The notes beneath the pieces were generated by a model. That model had not been told where the DNA came from. It was given only the letters and a program-made list of their open reading frames with translations, and made no database searches. A stretch of 33,178 nucleotides of DNA from Methanoculleus formosensis. GTDB lineage: Archaea; Halobacteriota; Methanomicrobia; Methanomicrobiales; Methanoculleaceae. Location: assembly GCF_025384765.1 (NCBI RefSeq), contig NZ_VHLL01000014.1:1-33178 (forward strand), in the 5' to 3' direction. Shown in pieces: positions 1 through 7,030 of this stretch (within the stretch, counting starts at the first letter, position 1; each line of letters opens with the position of its first letter). Position numbers and translations under genes: made by a program.

Positions 1-63
1 TCAGTACTTCGCTAAATCTCCCTCACCTCTCCTTCTGTTTGACCTTGTTCTACCATCCTTTCT

Positions 64-1224
64 CTAAACCCGTTGCCGTAACACCGTAATTCCTTTCACC
101 ATCCCCATCGATGCCCGGATCGCTTCCCAGATTATGAGTCGAAAAGCATCGAATCGAAACGCGCGCATTTCAATCGTTCGCGGTCCCTGCTTCACCGGCG
201 AGAAATGTATCCATAAGAGAGCGATCCAGACGTTTTTCAGCAGAAACGAGATGATTGCATAGAGATACCGAATCACGGGGTTTCTTGTGCTCGTCCTGGG
301 TTTCACCTGGTTGCGCATCCGGTAGGATGCCTCGATCGAGAACCGTGATCGGTAGATCCGGTGCACCCGGAGCGGATGCCAGGCAATACCGCCGACAACG
401 TAGCCCAGATTCTCAGCGCCGTATTTTCCTCGTCTCCCCTTCGCATACTTCACGGCAATGGCAATCGTCAGGGGAAGTGATGGTTTTCCTCTCATCCGGT
501 ACTCGGCATACCGGGACTGCGTCCCCTGGAGCAGTGCTTTCATGCGGTTGCTCTGCTTCTTGACGGGAACGATGAACGGTACCTGCACCTGGGTCAGAAA
601 CCCGAAGACCTTCCGGGTATAGAACTCCCGGTCCAGGCAGAGGACCTCGACCTTGAGCCCGAGTTCGGCAATCCGGTCGAGGCACCGGGCGATGTACCCA
701 ACCTTTGCGATCCCCTGCCGCACCGGATACACGGCCAACGTCACCTGCCGGTCTCTGGTGGTCACGTAGAGGGTGATGTAGGAGTAGAATTCGTTCGTCG
801 ATTGCTTGCGTTTGCTTCGGAGGATATATGATTCGTTCTCGTCGGAAGTCTTCCCGTAGTACGGATCGTTGGTGTAGTCAATCGCAAACTGATACGCGTT
901 CCCGGGTTTCAGGACGTGGTGCACGAGGTGGGTGAGGATAGCAGTGCTCTTCTGCTCCAGATCATCCATAGCCAGTTTGTTGAGATGATAGCGAAATGAC
1001 GTCTCACAGGGTACATGCTCCAAAAACCCGGTGATCGAGTGAATCGATTGTTGCATCGCGGCCATGCCGACCAGAGCCTGAAACAGGTCGGTCTGGGTGA
1101 GCCGACCCTGGATCGGGATGGTGAGGTGCTGGTCCAGCGCCGCAATGGCGTGAGCACAACATTCTTTCGGCTTGAGGTCGTTACTCTTTCTGCAGGTCGT
1201 CTTCTTGCTTTTGGCAAAAGGCAT
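64..1224 (-). CDS. ISH3-like DDE transposase (copy 1)
   Basis: This 386-residue protein fills nearly the whole IS. It looks like a DDE/RNase-H-fold transposase of the ISH3 branch of the IS4 superfamily. Candidate catalytic residues are D116 (AIDYTNDPYYG), D198 (CLDREFY) and E298 in the YRSRFSIEASYR segment, which resembles the Y-R-E signature of IS4-type enzymes. The N-terminus is basic with a few cysteines, suggesting DNA binding. A TATA-like sequence at about 1246-1254 on the minus strand lies some 25 bases before the ATG, so the transcript may be leaderless. The frame is intact and the translation equals that of copy 2, so both are probably recent and possibly active. The family is assigned from motif memory, without a search. 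Confidence 0.9.
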   Translation of the reverse strand: MPFAKSKKTTCRKSNDLKPKECCAHAIAALDQHLTIPIQGRLTQTDLFQALVGMAAMQQSIHSITGFLEHVPCETSFRYHLNKLAMDDLEQKSTAILTHLVHHVLKPGNAYQFAIDYTNDPYYGKTSDENESYILRSKRKQSTNEFYSYITLYVTTRDRQVTLAVYPVRQGIAKVGYIARCLDRIAELGLKVEVLCLDREFYTRKVFGFLTQVQVPFIVPVKKQSNRMKALLQGTQSRYAEYRMRGKPSLPLTIAIAVKYAKGRRGKYGAENLGYVVGGIAWHPLRVHRIYRSRFSIEASYRMRNQVKPRTSTRNPVIRYLYAIISFLLKNVWIALLWIHFSPVKQGPRTIEMRAFRFDAFRLIIWEAIRASMGMVKGITVLRQRV

Positions 1225-1243
1225 GAGGGGACGCCTGCAAACG

Positions 1244-1254
1244 ATATAAATCTT
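1244..1254. promoter_or_regulatory. two-way TATA-like element at the IS end
   Basis: The sequence gatataaatc reads as a TATA box on both strands. On the minus strand it is placed to start the transposase mRNA at about its ATG (1224). On the plus strand it points out of the IS into the truncated sensor gene, with a predicted start near 1274. The outward activity is an inference. Confidence 0.4.
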
Positions 1255-1262
1255 TCGTTTTT

Positions 1263-2765
1263 GTGCGGGTTTCCGGGTTCGGCAGAGAATATGCTGGTTC
1301 GAAAATTAGCGAAGTACTGGGGATCTGCATCGTCGATCAGGAGGGGTGCATCGCCTTTGCCAACGCTTCGCTGCTTGCCCTGTGGGGGTACGATCTCTCC
1401 GAGGTGGTTGGAGTACCGGTGACCCGCCTCTGGCTCTCCCCCGAAGAGGGGCAGGACTGCATCGACCTCGCGCTCTCCACCGGACAGTGGACCGGGACGG
1501 TCGCTGCCCGACGGCGGGACGCCACCTCGTTTTCCTCCCGGATAGCGCTCAGCACCGTCCGCGACCCCGGGACCGCCGACGTCTGGCTCCTCCTCTCCTG
1601 CATCGAGGCCGGCGTGGAGCGCGGGGCTAGCGTAGCATCCTATCCGGATAGCGGCCTCGAAGCGGCGGTCGCGGCGATGCCCGCCCGATTCATGGACCCA
1701 GCGGCGATCGATCCGGCGATCGACGACTCGCTCGAGGATCTCGGCCGCGCCTGCGAGGCGTGCAGGGTCTATCTCGCTCTCTTCAACGGTCCGCGGACGC
1801 ATCTCGGCGCAACGCACGAGTGGTGCCGGACGGGGCAGGTCCCGCTGCGGGGCGAGTTGCGCACCCTCCTCAAGGGCGATCCGCCCGGGTGGGCCGTGCG
1901 GGTTCTCGACGGCGAGACGGTGATCGTGGACGGGGGGAGCGGCCGGCCGGACAGGGTGGAGCGCGAGTTGCTGGAGCGGCACGGCGCTACGGCGGCCCTG
2001 ATGATCCCCCTTCGGCTGCACGGAGCGGTCGTCGGCTTTGTCGGTTGCGATCTGGATTCCGGCGGCGCCCGGTTTGGGGGCGACGATGTGGCTCTTCTCT
2101 CTGCGGCCGTCCATATCATCGCGGGCGCCCTCGACCGGAAACAGTCCGAATACGTCTTCCGGGAATCTGAGGGCCTCTACCAGGTCGTCCTCGACGCGAT
2201 CACCGACACCGTCACCGTCGTCGACACCCATCTCACCGTTCTTCTTGCGAACGACGCCTTCATCGCCTGGTGCGAGGACCTCGGGCTCGAGACGGACGTT
2301 GTCGGAAAGGATCTCTTCACCGTCGTGCCGTTCCTCCCTCCCGCGACGCGGCAGCTCTACGAGCGGGTCGTCCGGACCGGCCGGCCGCTGACGTCGGAGC
2401 GGTCTCTCTCTTCGGGCGACCGGAAGATGGTTCTGCGGGAGATGCGGATCCCGATCATCGAGCACGGCGAGGTCGCCAGGGTCGTCACCGTCGGAAGAGA
2501 CGTCACCGCCCAGAAAGAGCTCGAAGACCTGAAATCAAAAGCCTACTCCCAGATCGAGCGGAACATGGAGCAGTTCGCCCTGCTGGCCGATCATATCAGA
2601 AACCCGCTCCAGGCGATCATGGGGCGTGCCGAACTGCTCGACGATGCCGAGACGAGGGAGAAGATCCGCTTGCAGGTGCAGCGGATCAATGGGATCATCG
2701 ACCAGCTCGATGAACGGTGGGGCGAGTCGAGGAAACTCTCCACGTTCTGGCGGAAGTACTCCTGA
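1263..2765 (+). CDS. PAS-GAF-PAS sensor protein, N-terminus lost to IS insertion
   Basis: The native part begins at 1320, directly after the IS. The open frame continues back into the IS to a GTG at 1263, giving a 500-residue hybrid whose first 19 residues are IS-encoded. Visible domains are PAS (about 20-118), GAF (about 140-290), a second PAS (about 308-425) and a C-terminal helix pair with an H-box-like motif LADHIRNPLQ (H444). The protein ends about 55 residues later with no HATPase catalytic domain. Methanogens often encode such kinase-like proteins without an ATPase. The first PAS starts almost at the IS junction, so upstream sensor domains were probably lost. It would act as an intracellular redox or ligand sensor if expressed. 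The GTG is a formal start only and no ribosome binding site supports it. Confidence 0.75.
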   Translation: MRVSGFGREYAGSKISEVLGICIVDQEGCIAFANASLLALWGYDLSEVVGVPVTRLWLSPEEGQDCIDLALSTGQWTGTVAARRRDATSFSSRIALSTVRDPGTADVWLLLSCIEAGVERGASVASYPDSGLEAAVAAMPARFMDPAAIDPAIDDSLEDLGRACEACRVYLALFNGPRTHLGATHEWCRTGQVPLRGELRTLLKGDPPGWAVRVLDGETVIVDGGSGRPDRVERELLERHGATAALMIPLRLHGAVVGFVGCDLDSGGARFGGDDVALLSAAVHIIAGALDRKQSEYVFRESEGLYQVVLDAITDTVTVVDTHLTVLLANDAFIAWCEDLGLETDVVGKDLFTVVPFLPPATRQLYERVVRTGRPLTSERSLSSGDRKMVLREMRIPIIEHGEVARVVTVGRDVTAQKELEDLKSKAYSQIERNMEQFALLADHIRNPLQAIMGRAELLDDAETREKIRLQVQRINGIIDQLDERWGESRKLSTFWRKYS

Positions 2766-2770
2766 TATCC

Positions 2771-3248
2771 CAATACTTCACTAATTTTGATACCTGACAT
2801 CAAACGATGCAGTCTCACGCAATGCCGTAATGAAGAGCTGGTGGTAACCCTGATACTGGCCTTCGCGCTCTTCGCGGCTCGAAGCCTACGGCTTCTCACG
2901 CTCTTGTCCTGCGGACAGTCGCGGCTCGCGCCTACGGTGCTCAAGCTCGCTTCGCTCGCACTTCGCGTGAGTTACTCGCTGGGGATTAGTAATACAGTCT
3001 CACGCGAAGAACGCGAAGCCGCGAAGGGAGTTACAGGTAATTACACCGATCTTCGCGTCCTTCGCGGCTTCGCGTGAGTCAACAGGTGCAGATAATGATA
3101 CTGCCTCACGCGAAGGACGACTTTCCCGAAGGGTGCGACGATTCGTAAGAACCGGAGCATGAGCACCGCAGGTGCGATGTGCGACTGGCCGATGGGCAGG
3201 TCGATGGTTTGGCCTTCGGAGGGTCCTCAGAACTGTAGCAAAGTGCTG
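2771..3248. mobile_element. decayed element with degenerate ISH3-like ends
   Basis: The left end CAATACTTCACTAATTTT matches the reverse complement of the IS right end at 16 of 18 positions. The right end GTAGCAAAGTGCTG (3235-3248) matches the IS end at 11 of 14. They face each other as inverted ends 478 bp apart, but no transposase frame lies between and the flanks (TATCC, ATACC) are not a clear target duplication. It may be an old internally deleted relative or a large MITE. The interior is the repeat-rich region described separately. Confidence 0.4.
2810..3114. repeat. cacgcgaag / cttcgcg palindromic repeat cluster
   Basis: This stretch between the sensor gene and the DUF45 gene has no credible gene. 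The unit cagtctcacgc occurs at 2810-2820 and 2995-3005, each followed by a segment ending in a cttcgcg-rich block, so there appear to be two diverged direct copies about 185 bp apart. A perfect 16-bp inverted repeat, cgcgaagccgcgaagg (3012-3027) with ccttcgcggcttcgcg (3059-3074), can form a strong hairpin with a 31-base loop. Another tcacgcgaagga unit follows at about 3099. Such REP-like words are common between genes in GC-rich environmental microbes. The remainder to 3255 shows nothing recognisable. Confidence 0.75.
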
Positions 3249-3255
3249 ATACCCC

Positions 3256-3939
3256 TCACCCCGTCTCTCCGAGCGCCTTCCAGACCCGGTTCCGCTCGAG
3301 GATGATCCAGTAGCGGCGCAGTTCGGCCTCCGCCGCCCGGTGATCGGGGTAGTGCTCGCCGATGAGGTGCCAGAACCGTTTCGAGTGGTTCTGCTCGCGG
3401 AGGTGGGCAGCCTCGTGGACGACGACGTACTCCCGTAGCGTCGCCGGGAGGGCTACGACGCGCAGGTTGACGTTTATGTTCCCGAGCGCCGAGCAGCTCC
3501 CCCACCGCGTCTTCTGCAGCTTCACCGCGATCCGCCCCCGCCGCCGGCCGGCGAGATCCGGGCAGGCCTCCAGCCGGTCGAGAACCTCCTCCTTCAGCAT
3601 CCGGGAGAGCCCTCTTCGGAGAGCGGGGACGGACGGAGAGGCGACGGTTCCCGCATCCTCGTCGACCGCGAACCGCGCACCCGGGATCACGCGGCAGAAC
3701 CGCCCGTGCAGGAGGAGCATCTCCTCCCGCCCGCACCCTTCAGCGGCCAGCCTGTCGAGTTCACGGCGCCGCTTCTCTATCCAGGCCGCGTTGCGTTGGA
3801 GGAACCCCCCGACGTCGAACGACGGGGGGGCGACCACACGCAGGGTCCCGTCCGGCCGCACCTGAAGCCGGGCGGTGCGCACCCGCTTCAGAATAATGGT
3901 CGTTTTGCCCGCGAAACTCTCCCTCTCTCCCCGGTTCAT
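3256..3939 (-). CDS. YgjP-like (DUF45) zinc metallopeptidase
   Basis: The protein has the DUF45/YgjP hallmarks: an N-terminal beta-rich half, a basic RWGSCS motif, then VVVHEAAHLREQNHSKRFW with the HExxH zinc site and a third-ligand histidine six residues after it. Family members are soluble SprT/WSS1-like putative proteases whose substrates are mostly unknown. Two starts are possible. The chosen ATG at 3939 gives 227 residues; an upstream ATG at 3984 would add 15 residues (ending in TGI) that look non-conserved, and a weak TATA-like ggtatagg around 3994 fits the shorter start. It is divergent from the MerR-like gene at 4062. Confidence 0.85.
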   Translation of the reverse strand: MNRGERESFAGKTTIILKRVRTARLQVRPDGTLRVVAPPSFDVGGFLQRNAAWIEKRRRELDRLAAEGCGREEMLLLHGRFCRVIPGARFAVDEDAGTVASPSVPALRRGLSRMLKEEVLDRLEACPDLAGRRRGRIAVKLQKTRWGSCSALGNINVNLRVVALPATLREYVVVHEAAHLREQNHSKRFWHLIGEHYPDHRAAEAELRRYWIILERNRVWKALGETG

Positions 3940-4061
3940 GATACCAGTACTGGGGCGCCGGCGGGAAAAAACGTGATCCGGCATGTACCTATACCTGATG
4001 ACGACAAAGAATTACGTAGGGTTCCCGCCCTGGGGCGCGGGCGGGCGCGGAGGATGGCAGC

Positions 4062-4661
4062 ATGCATGAGAAGGAACTGAAGATCGGCGATATCGCGAGT
4101 CTCACCGGGCTCTCGGAGCAGGATGTCCGGGCGCTCATCCAGACCTACGACAGTCTTTTCACCTACCGGACGATCGGGCCGGTCAGGCTCTTCCCGCAGA
4201 AGGCGGCAAAGATCGTCCGGGAACTCGCGGATCTCTCCGGGCGGGGATTCTCCCCCGACGAGATCGCCGAGGAGGTCAGGTCCGGGAAGAAGCAGGCCGC
4301 CCCGGCGGAACCGGTCGAAGAGATCGATCGGACCGCCGCCCCGCTCCCCCCCGAGGTGGTGATCGAGTTCGGGGTGATGCGGGACACGCTGGCCCGGCAG
4401 GAGCGTCGGATCGTAACCCTGACCGAAGAACTCGAGCAAGAGCGGGAACTGAGGGCGAGGGAGGCCGAACGGTTCCAGAAAGCCGTCAATGACCTCGAGG
4501 ATCGCCTCTCCGCGCAGCAGGAGCACCTTGCCCTCGTCGCAGAGTGGGTGAACTACTTCGATCGGCAGATGGATGAGGTCACCCGCCCGGTGTTTGAGCG
4601 GTTCCGGAGGACGGCCGGGAAGAAGGGCGATTCCGGCCAGTCCCCGGGCCGTTCTGGCTGA
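4062..4661 (+). CDS. MerR-like helix-turn-helix protein with coiled coil
   Basis: The 199-residue protein starts with a winged-helix segment resembling MerR regulators (about residues 5-75: KIGDIASLTGLSEQDVRAL, later a YRTIGPVRLF wing). A charged linker and a long heptad-rich coiled coil (about 100-165, rich in E, R, L and Q) follow, then a basic tail. It is probably a DNA-binding protein that dimerises or assembles through the coil; the target is unknown. A good ribosome binding site, ggagg at 4049-4053, supports the start. A TATA-like cctatacc at about 3988-3995 lies in the intergenic space shared with the divergent DUF45 gene. The fold is inferred by eye. Confidence 0.7.
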   Translation: MHEKELKIGDIASLTGLSEQDVRALIQTYDSLFTYRTIGPVRLFPQKAAKIVRELADLSGRGFSPDEIAEEVRSGKKQAAPAEPVEEIDRTAAPLPPEVVIEFGVMRDTLARQERRIVTLTEELEQERELRAREAERFQKAVNDLEDRLSAQQEHLALVAEWVNYFDRQMDEVTRPVFERFRRTAGKKGDSGQSPGRSG

Positions 4662-4671
4662 TGCCCCTCCC

Positions 4672-4809
4672 CAGTACTTCGCTCATAACAGCCTCTCCAA
4701 TCGACCCATGCAGCCTCGCACAGCGACCTACACCGGGATCGGCAGCACCCGGACGAGGTCGATGGATTGACCTCTTGAAGATCACTTCAACTGTTTTAGC
4801 GAAGTACTG
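4672..4809. mobile_element. 138-bp MITE related to the ISH3-like element
   Basis: A short non-coding element with inverted ends CAGTACTTCGCTCATAACAG (4672-4691) and CTGTTTTAGCGAAGTACTG (4791-4809). The outer 12 bases equal the IS terminal repeat on both sides, and the right end matches all 14 IS bases. It is flanked by a perfect 5-bp direct repeat CTCCC at 4667-4671 and 4810-4814, the duplication length expected of ISH3-type transposition. It has no open frame and no obvious internal similarity to the IS. The transposase encoded at both window edges is the obvious candidate to have moved it. Confidence 0.88.
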
Positions 4810-4845
4810 CTCCCTCTCTCTGGTACCTCACGCAAAATATGTGCC

Positions 4846-4872
4846 AATATATATTATTCTATAGTATAATAA
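4846..4872 (+). promoter_or_regulatory. AT-rich TATA region
   Basis: A strongly AT-rich run (aatatatattattctatagtataataatc style) stands out in GC-rich sequence and contains two TATA-like cores at about 4846-4855 and 4864-4872. Predicted transcript starts fall around 4877-4895, before the small gene at 4936. The MITE right end is only about 40 bp upstream. Confidence 0.55.
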
Positions 4873-4935
4873 TCACAAATTTTAAGTAAGATCCCCGCCT
4901 CCGGCACGCGGGGTGATAGAATCTCCCAGCAGAAG

Positions 4936-5202
4936 ATGGCCATACTATTGATCGCCGGCATCCAGGTTCTGGTTGTCGGCGGGTTGGTTGCCTGTATCGT
5001 CGTTGGAGCACAGGATCGGCCGTCTCCCGAAACCCCGCCCATCACCGAGGCCCGGTATATGGGTGATTGGCCGGCGAGCGCCTCCGCGGCCGCGTATCCG
5101 ATCGCCGGCCACCAGGCTGCGGGTATCCTCTCGGGCGCCGGGGAGACGTTCATCCTCTTTGCGGTAGGGGACGATCCCCCTACCCCATCACGATCTGCAT
5201 GA
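4936..5202 (+). CDS. small single-pass membrane protein, unknown
   Basis: An 88-residue frame begins with a hydrophobic helix (about residues 2-24, MAILLIAGIQVLVVGGLVAC) followed by an outward-facing Pro/Ala-rich tail with no recognisable domain. A strong TATA region upstream supports transcription, but no clear ribosome binding site is visible. The 3' end overlaps the 3' end of the convergent UPF0216 gene by 23 bases, which weakens the case for the last residues. Function is unknown. It could be an exported or anchored small protein, or a chance frame. Confidence 0.45.
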   Translation: MAILLIAGIQVLVVGGLVACIVVGAQDRPSPETPPITEARYMGDWPASASAAAYPIAGHQAAGILSGAGETFILFAVGDDPPTPSRSA

Positions 5203-5611
5203 CCGTCGGGTATCGGTTCATGGCGGCGTAGACGAGGGGTTTTGCGATCCAGACCCTCCCGCCCTGCATCCTCCGAAGGCTACTGATCTCCCCGAGGTCC
5301 TGGAGAGCCTGCACCGCGGCCTCGTCCGCGAGGAAGAAACTGTTTGGAACCGTCGAGTCGAAGTAGAAGAGGATCGGGACCCGGAGCCGTCTCTGCAACT
5401 CTCCCGGGAGCGCCTGCTCGAGCCGGAGGAGAGTGTCCCGGTCGAAGTCGTAGCGGTCGCCTCCTTTCGTGACGGACGACGGGTGCTCCTCCCGAAGAAG
5501 CCGGGAGAGTCGCTTGCGCTCCGCAACAACCCCGTCGTTGATCCTGCCGAGTTCAAGCCGCATCCATCGTAAGAGGGTCGACTCGTCGCTTGCTGATGGT
5601 CGGTCGGGCAT
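5180..5611 (-). CDS. UPF0216 (DUF61) family protein
   Basis: The 143-residue product matches the archaeal UPF0216/DUF61 pattern: an N-terminal helix LLRWMRLELGRIND, a basic segment KRLSRLLREEHPSSVTKGG, a core RLRVPILFYFD, and a C-terminal half ending near YPTVMQIVM. The family is archaea-specific and has no firmly known function. The frame is open to an ATG at 5659, but a TATA-like aatatatacc at 5658-5667 lies almost on top of that ATG, so transcription should start near 5636. The ATG at 5611, preceded by gagag, is therefore the likely start. Confidence 0.82.
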   Translation of the reverse strand: MPDRPSASDESTLLRWMRLELGRINDGVVAERKRLSRLLREEHPSSVTKGGDRYDFDRDTLLRLEQALPGELQRRLRVPILFYFDSTVPNSFFLADEAAVQALQDLGEISSLRRMQGGRVWIAKPLVYAAMNRYPTVMQIVMG

Positions 5612-5655
5612 CTCTCTCGTCCGCCTCCAGGCCGGTCGTGAACTCTCTACGCCAT

Positions 5656-5667
5656 GCAATATATACC
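5656..5667 (-). promoter_or_regulatory. TATA box for the UPF0216 gene
   Basis: On the minus strand this reads ggtatatattgc. Its position excludes the ATG at 5659 and favours the one at 5611. Confidence 0.6.
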
Positions 5668-5777
5668 TGGCCCCGGAACCTGCGTTTCCCTCCCGGGGAT
5701 TCCCGGAGCGTTTTCGGGCCGTTCCGGCCGGAGGCGCCTCTCTTCTCCGATCGTAACCCCCTCTTTGCCCGGGAGAA

Positions 5778-5787
5778 AGTATATATC
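5778..5787 (+). promoter_or_regulatory. TATA box for the M28 peptidase gene
   Basis: The core agtatatatc sits about 43 bases before the ATG at 5825, giving a predicted transcript start near 5810 and a short leader. Confidence 0.6.
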
Positions 5788-5824
5788 TCCCCCTCCCCTT
5801 TCGACGTCTCCTGCGTGATCACCC

Positions 5825-6832
5825 ATGAAACAGGATTCAGTGCACGGAAAGCAGACCGGGCGGCATGCTCGCTCTCATGGAGCGCCGCTCACTCTCCCGC
5901 TCCTCGCCGGCGTAGCGGTTCTCCTTGCGGTCGCCCCGGCAGCCGCCACCGGTACATCCGGGGGTGAGTACGATCCCGGGATCGCCGCGATGCTCAGCGA
6001 GATCAACGAGTCGGAACTGGAGAACACGACCTACGACCTGCAGAACTTCTCGACCCGGGTCTACGGCACCGACGGCAACCGGGAGGCGGGCGAGTACCTC
6101 TCCGAGAGACTTGCGGCCATCCCCGGGCTCGAGGTGGAGTTCCAGGGCGGGGATATCAGGAACATCGTCGCCACGCTCCCGGGAAGCGACACCGCCTCCG
6201 ACGGGGTCGTGGTGGTGGGAGCACACTACGACAGCAGGTCGTTCGACCCCGGCCGGGCGCCCGGGGCTACCGACAACGGCTGCGGCGTCGCGATCGTCCT
6301 GGAACTCGCCCGGGTGATGAGCGGCCACTCGTTCGACCGGACGGTCGAGTTCGCGTTCTGGAACGGCGAAGAGGTCGGGCGTCTCGGCAGCGCCGACTAC
6401 GCCGCCGATGCGGCCGCCCCGATCGTCCTTTACCTCAACTACGACTCGTCCTGCTACGATCCCCTCAACCGCTCCGTCCTCGATATCGTCTACGACGAGC
6501 AGTCCGGGGATATCGCGGCACTCATGGCCGACTGCAACACCCGTTACTCCATGAACTTCACCCTGACCGAGAACGTCCATTCCTGCACCTCAGATCACGT
6601 ATCCTTCCGCGACCGGGGTTACCCGGCCGTGACGACCCACTCTGAGGAGCACGGCCCGGCCCATACCCCGGACGACACCGTCGACCATGTCTCGTCCGGG
6701 TATGCCGCGAGGAACGCCCGGCTCGGTCTTGCGGTGCTCGCGGAGGTGGCGGGGTTCCGGGGAGAGGGTGACGCCATCCCGAAGGCCCCGCTACGCTGGG
6801 ATCTCTCCGGGCATCTGGACACCGCGGGCTAA
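5825..6832 (+). CDS. secreted M28-family zinc aminopeptidase
   Basis: This 335-residue protein has a basic N-terminus and a hydrophobic signal segment (about 21-42) followed by an Ala-rich region typical of export. The M28 metal ligands are visible: H134 (GAHYDS), D150 (PGATDNG), E182-E183 (WNGEEVG, catalytic Glu and ligand), D207 (LNYDSS) and H280 (AHTPDDT). The expected activity is release of N-terminal amino acids from peptides outside the membrane with two zinc ions. Six cysteines occur in the mature part, possibly as disulfides. It appears monocistronic with its own TATA box and has no functional link to its neighbours. Confidence 0.92.
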   Translation: MKQDSVHGKQTGRHARSHGAPLTLPLLAGVAVLLAVAPAAATGTSGGEYDPGIAAMLSEINESELENTTYDLQNFSTRVYGTDGNREAGEYLSERLAAIPGLEVEFQGGDIRNIVATLPGSDTASDGVVVVGAHYDSRSFDPGRAPGATDNGCGVAIVLELARVMSGHSFDRTVEFAFWNGEEVGRLGSADYAADAAAPIVLYLNYDSSCYDPLNRSVLDIVYDEQSGDIAALMADCNTRYSMNFTLTENVHSCTSDHVSFRDRGYPAVTTHSEEHGPAHTPDDTVDHVSSGYAARNARLGLAVLAEVAGFRGEGDAIPKAPLRWDLSGHLDTAG

Positions 6833-6997
6833 CGATCAAAACGGCGCCGTTATTCGTCGCGCGGGCGGTGTGAGACGATTTTGCTGTCTTATTTAACCCT
6901 CGTGCGGCTGCTCACATCCTTGATCCGGCTCTCCGCCCCTCGTAAATCCGGAAGTCCGGTCTCTTCGGCGGACCGGGTCCGGCGAGGCGGAGACTCA

Positions 6998-7006
6998 TTT
7001 TTATAC
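6998..7006 (+). promoter_or_regulatory. TATA box for the glutamine-synthetase-family gene
   Basis: The core tttttatac lies about 29 bases before the ATG at 7031, predicting a nearly leaderless transcript. It rules out the longer frame that opens at 6881. Confidence 0.6.
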
Positions 7007-7030
7007 GGTCGAAGACAACGTAAAAAAAAT

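Larger units (their letters stand above)
2..1319 (-). mobile_element. ISH3-like insertion sequence, copy 1
   Basis: A complete 1318-bp IS bounded by perfect 14-bp terminal inverted repeats, CAGTACTTCGCTAA at 2-15 and TTAGCGAAGTACTG at 1306-1319. It carries one transposase gene on the minus strand. The right flank is GGGAT (1320-1324), and the only visible left-flank base (position 1, T) fits the last base of a 5-bp duplication of it, as expected for ISH3-type elements. A second copy with the same ends, length and encoded protein lies at 31860-33177 in the same orientation. The right end is inserted inside a sensor gene and leaves its reading frame open into the IS. Confidence 0.93.

Noticed and set aside
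909-2465. Long minus-strand frame of 518 residues across the IS and the sensor gene
   Set aside because: It runs antisense to the domain-bearing sensor frame and crosses the IS boundary; it is a GC-rich shadow.
2787-3077. Plus-strand frame of 96 residues in the repeat island
   Set aside because: It simply translates the cttcgcg repeats and has no promoter or ribosome binding site.
3012-3114. CRISPR-like repeats
   Set aside because: The repeated words are palindromic and irregularly spaced, with no unique spacers of equal length.
3945-3954. ccagtactgg palindrome as a further IS end
   Set aside because: It matches only the outer seven bases of the IS end and lacks the cgct part on both sides.
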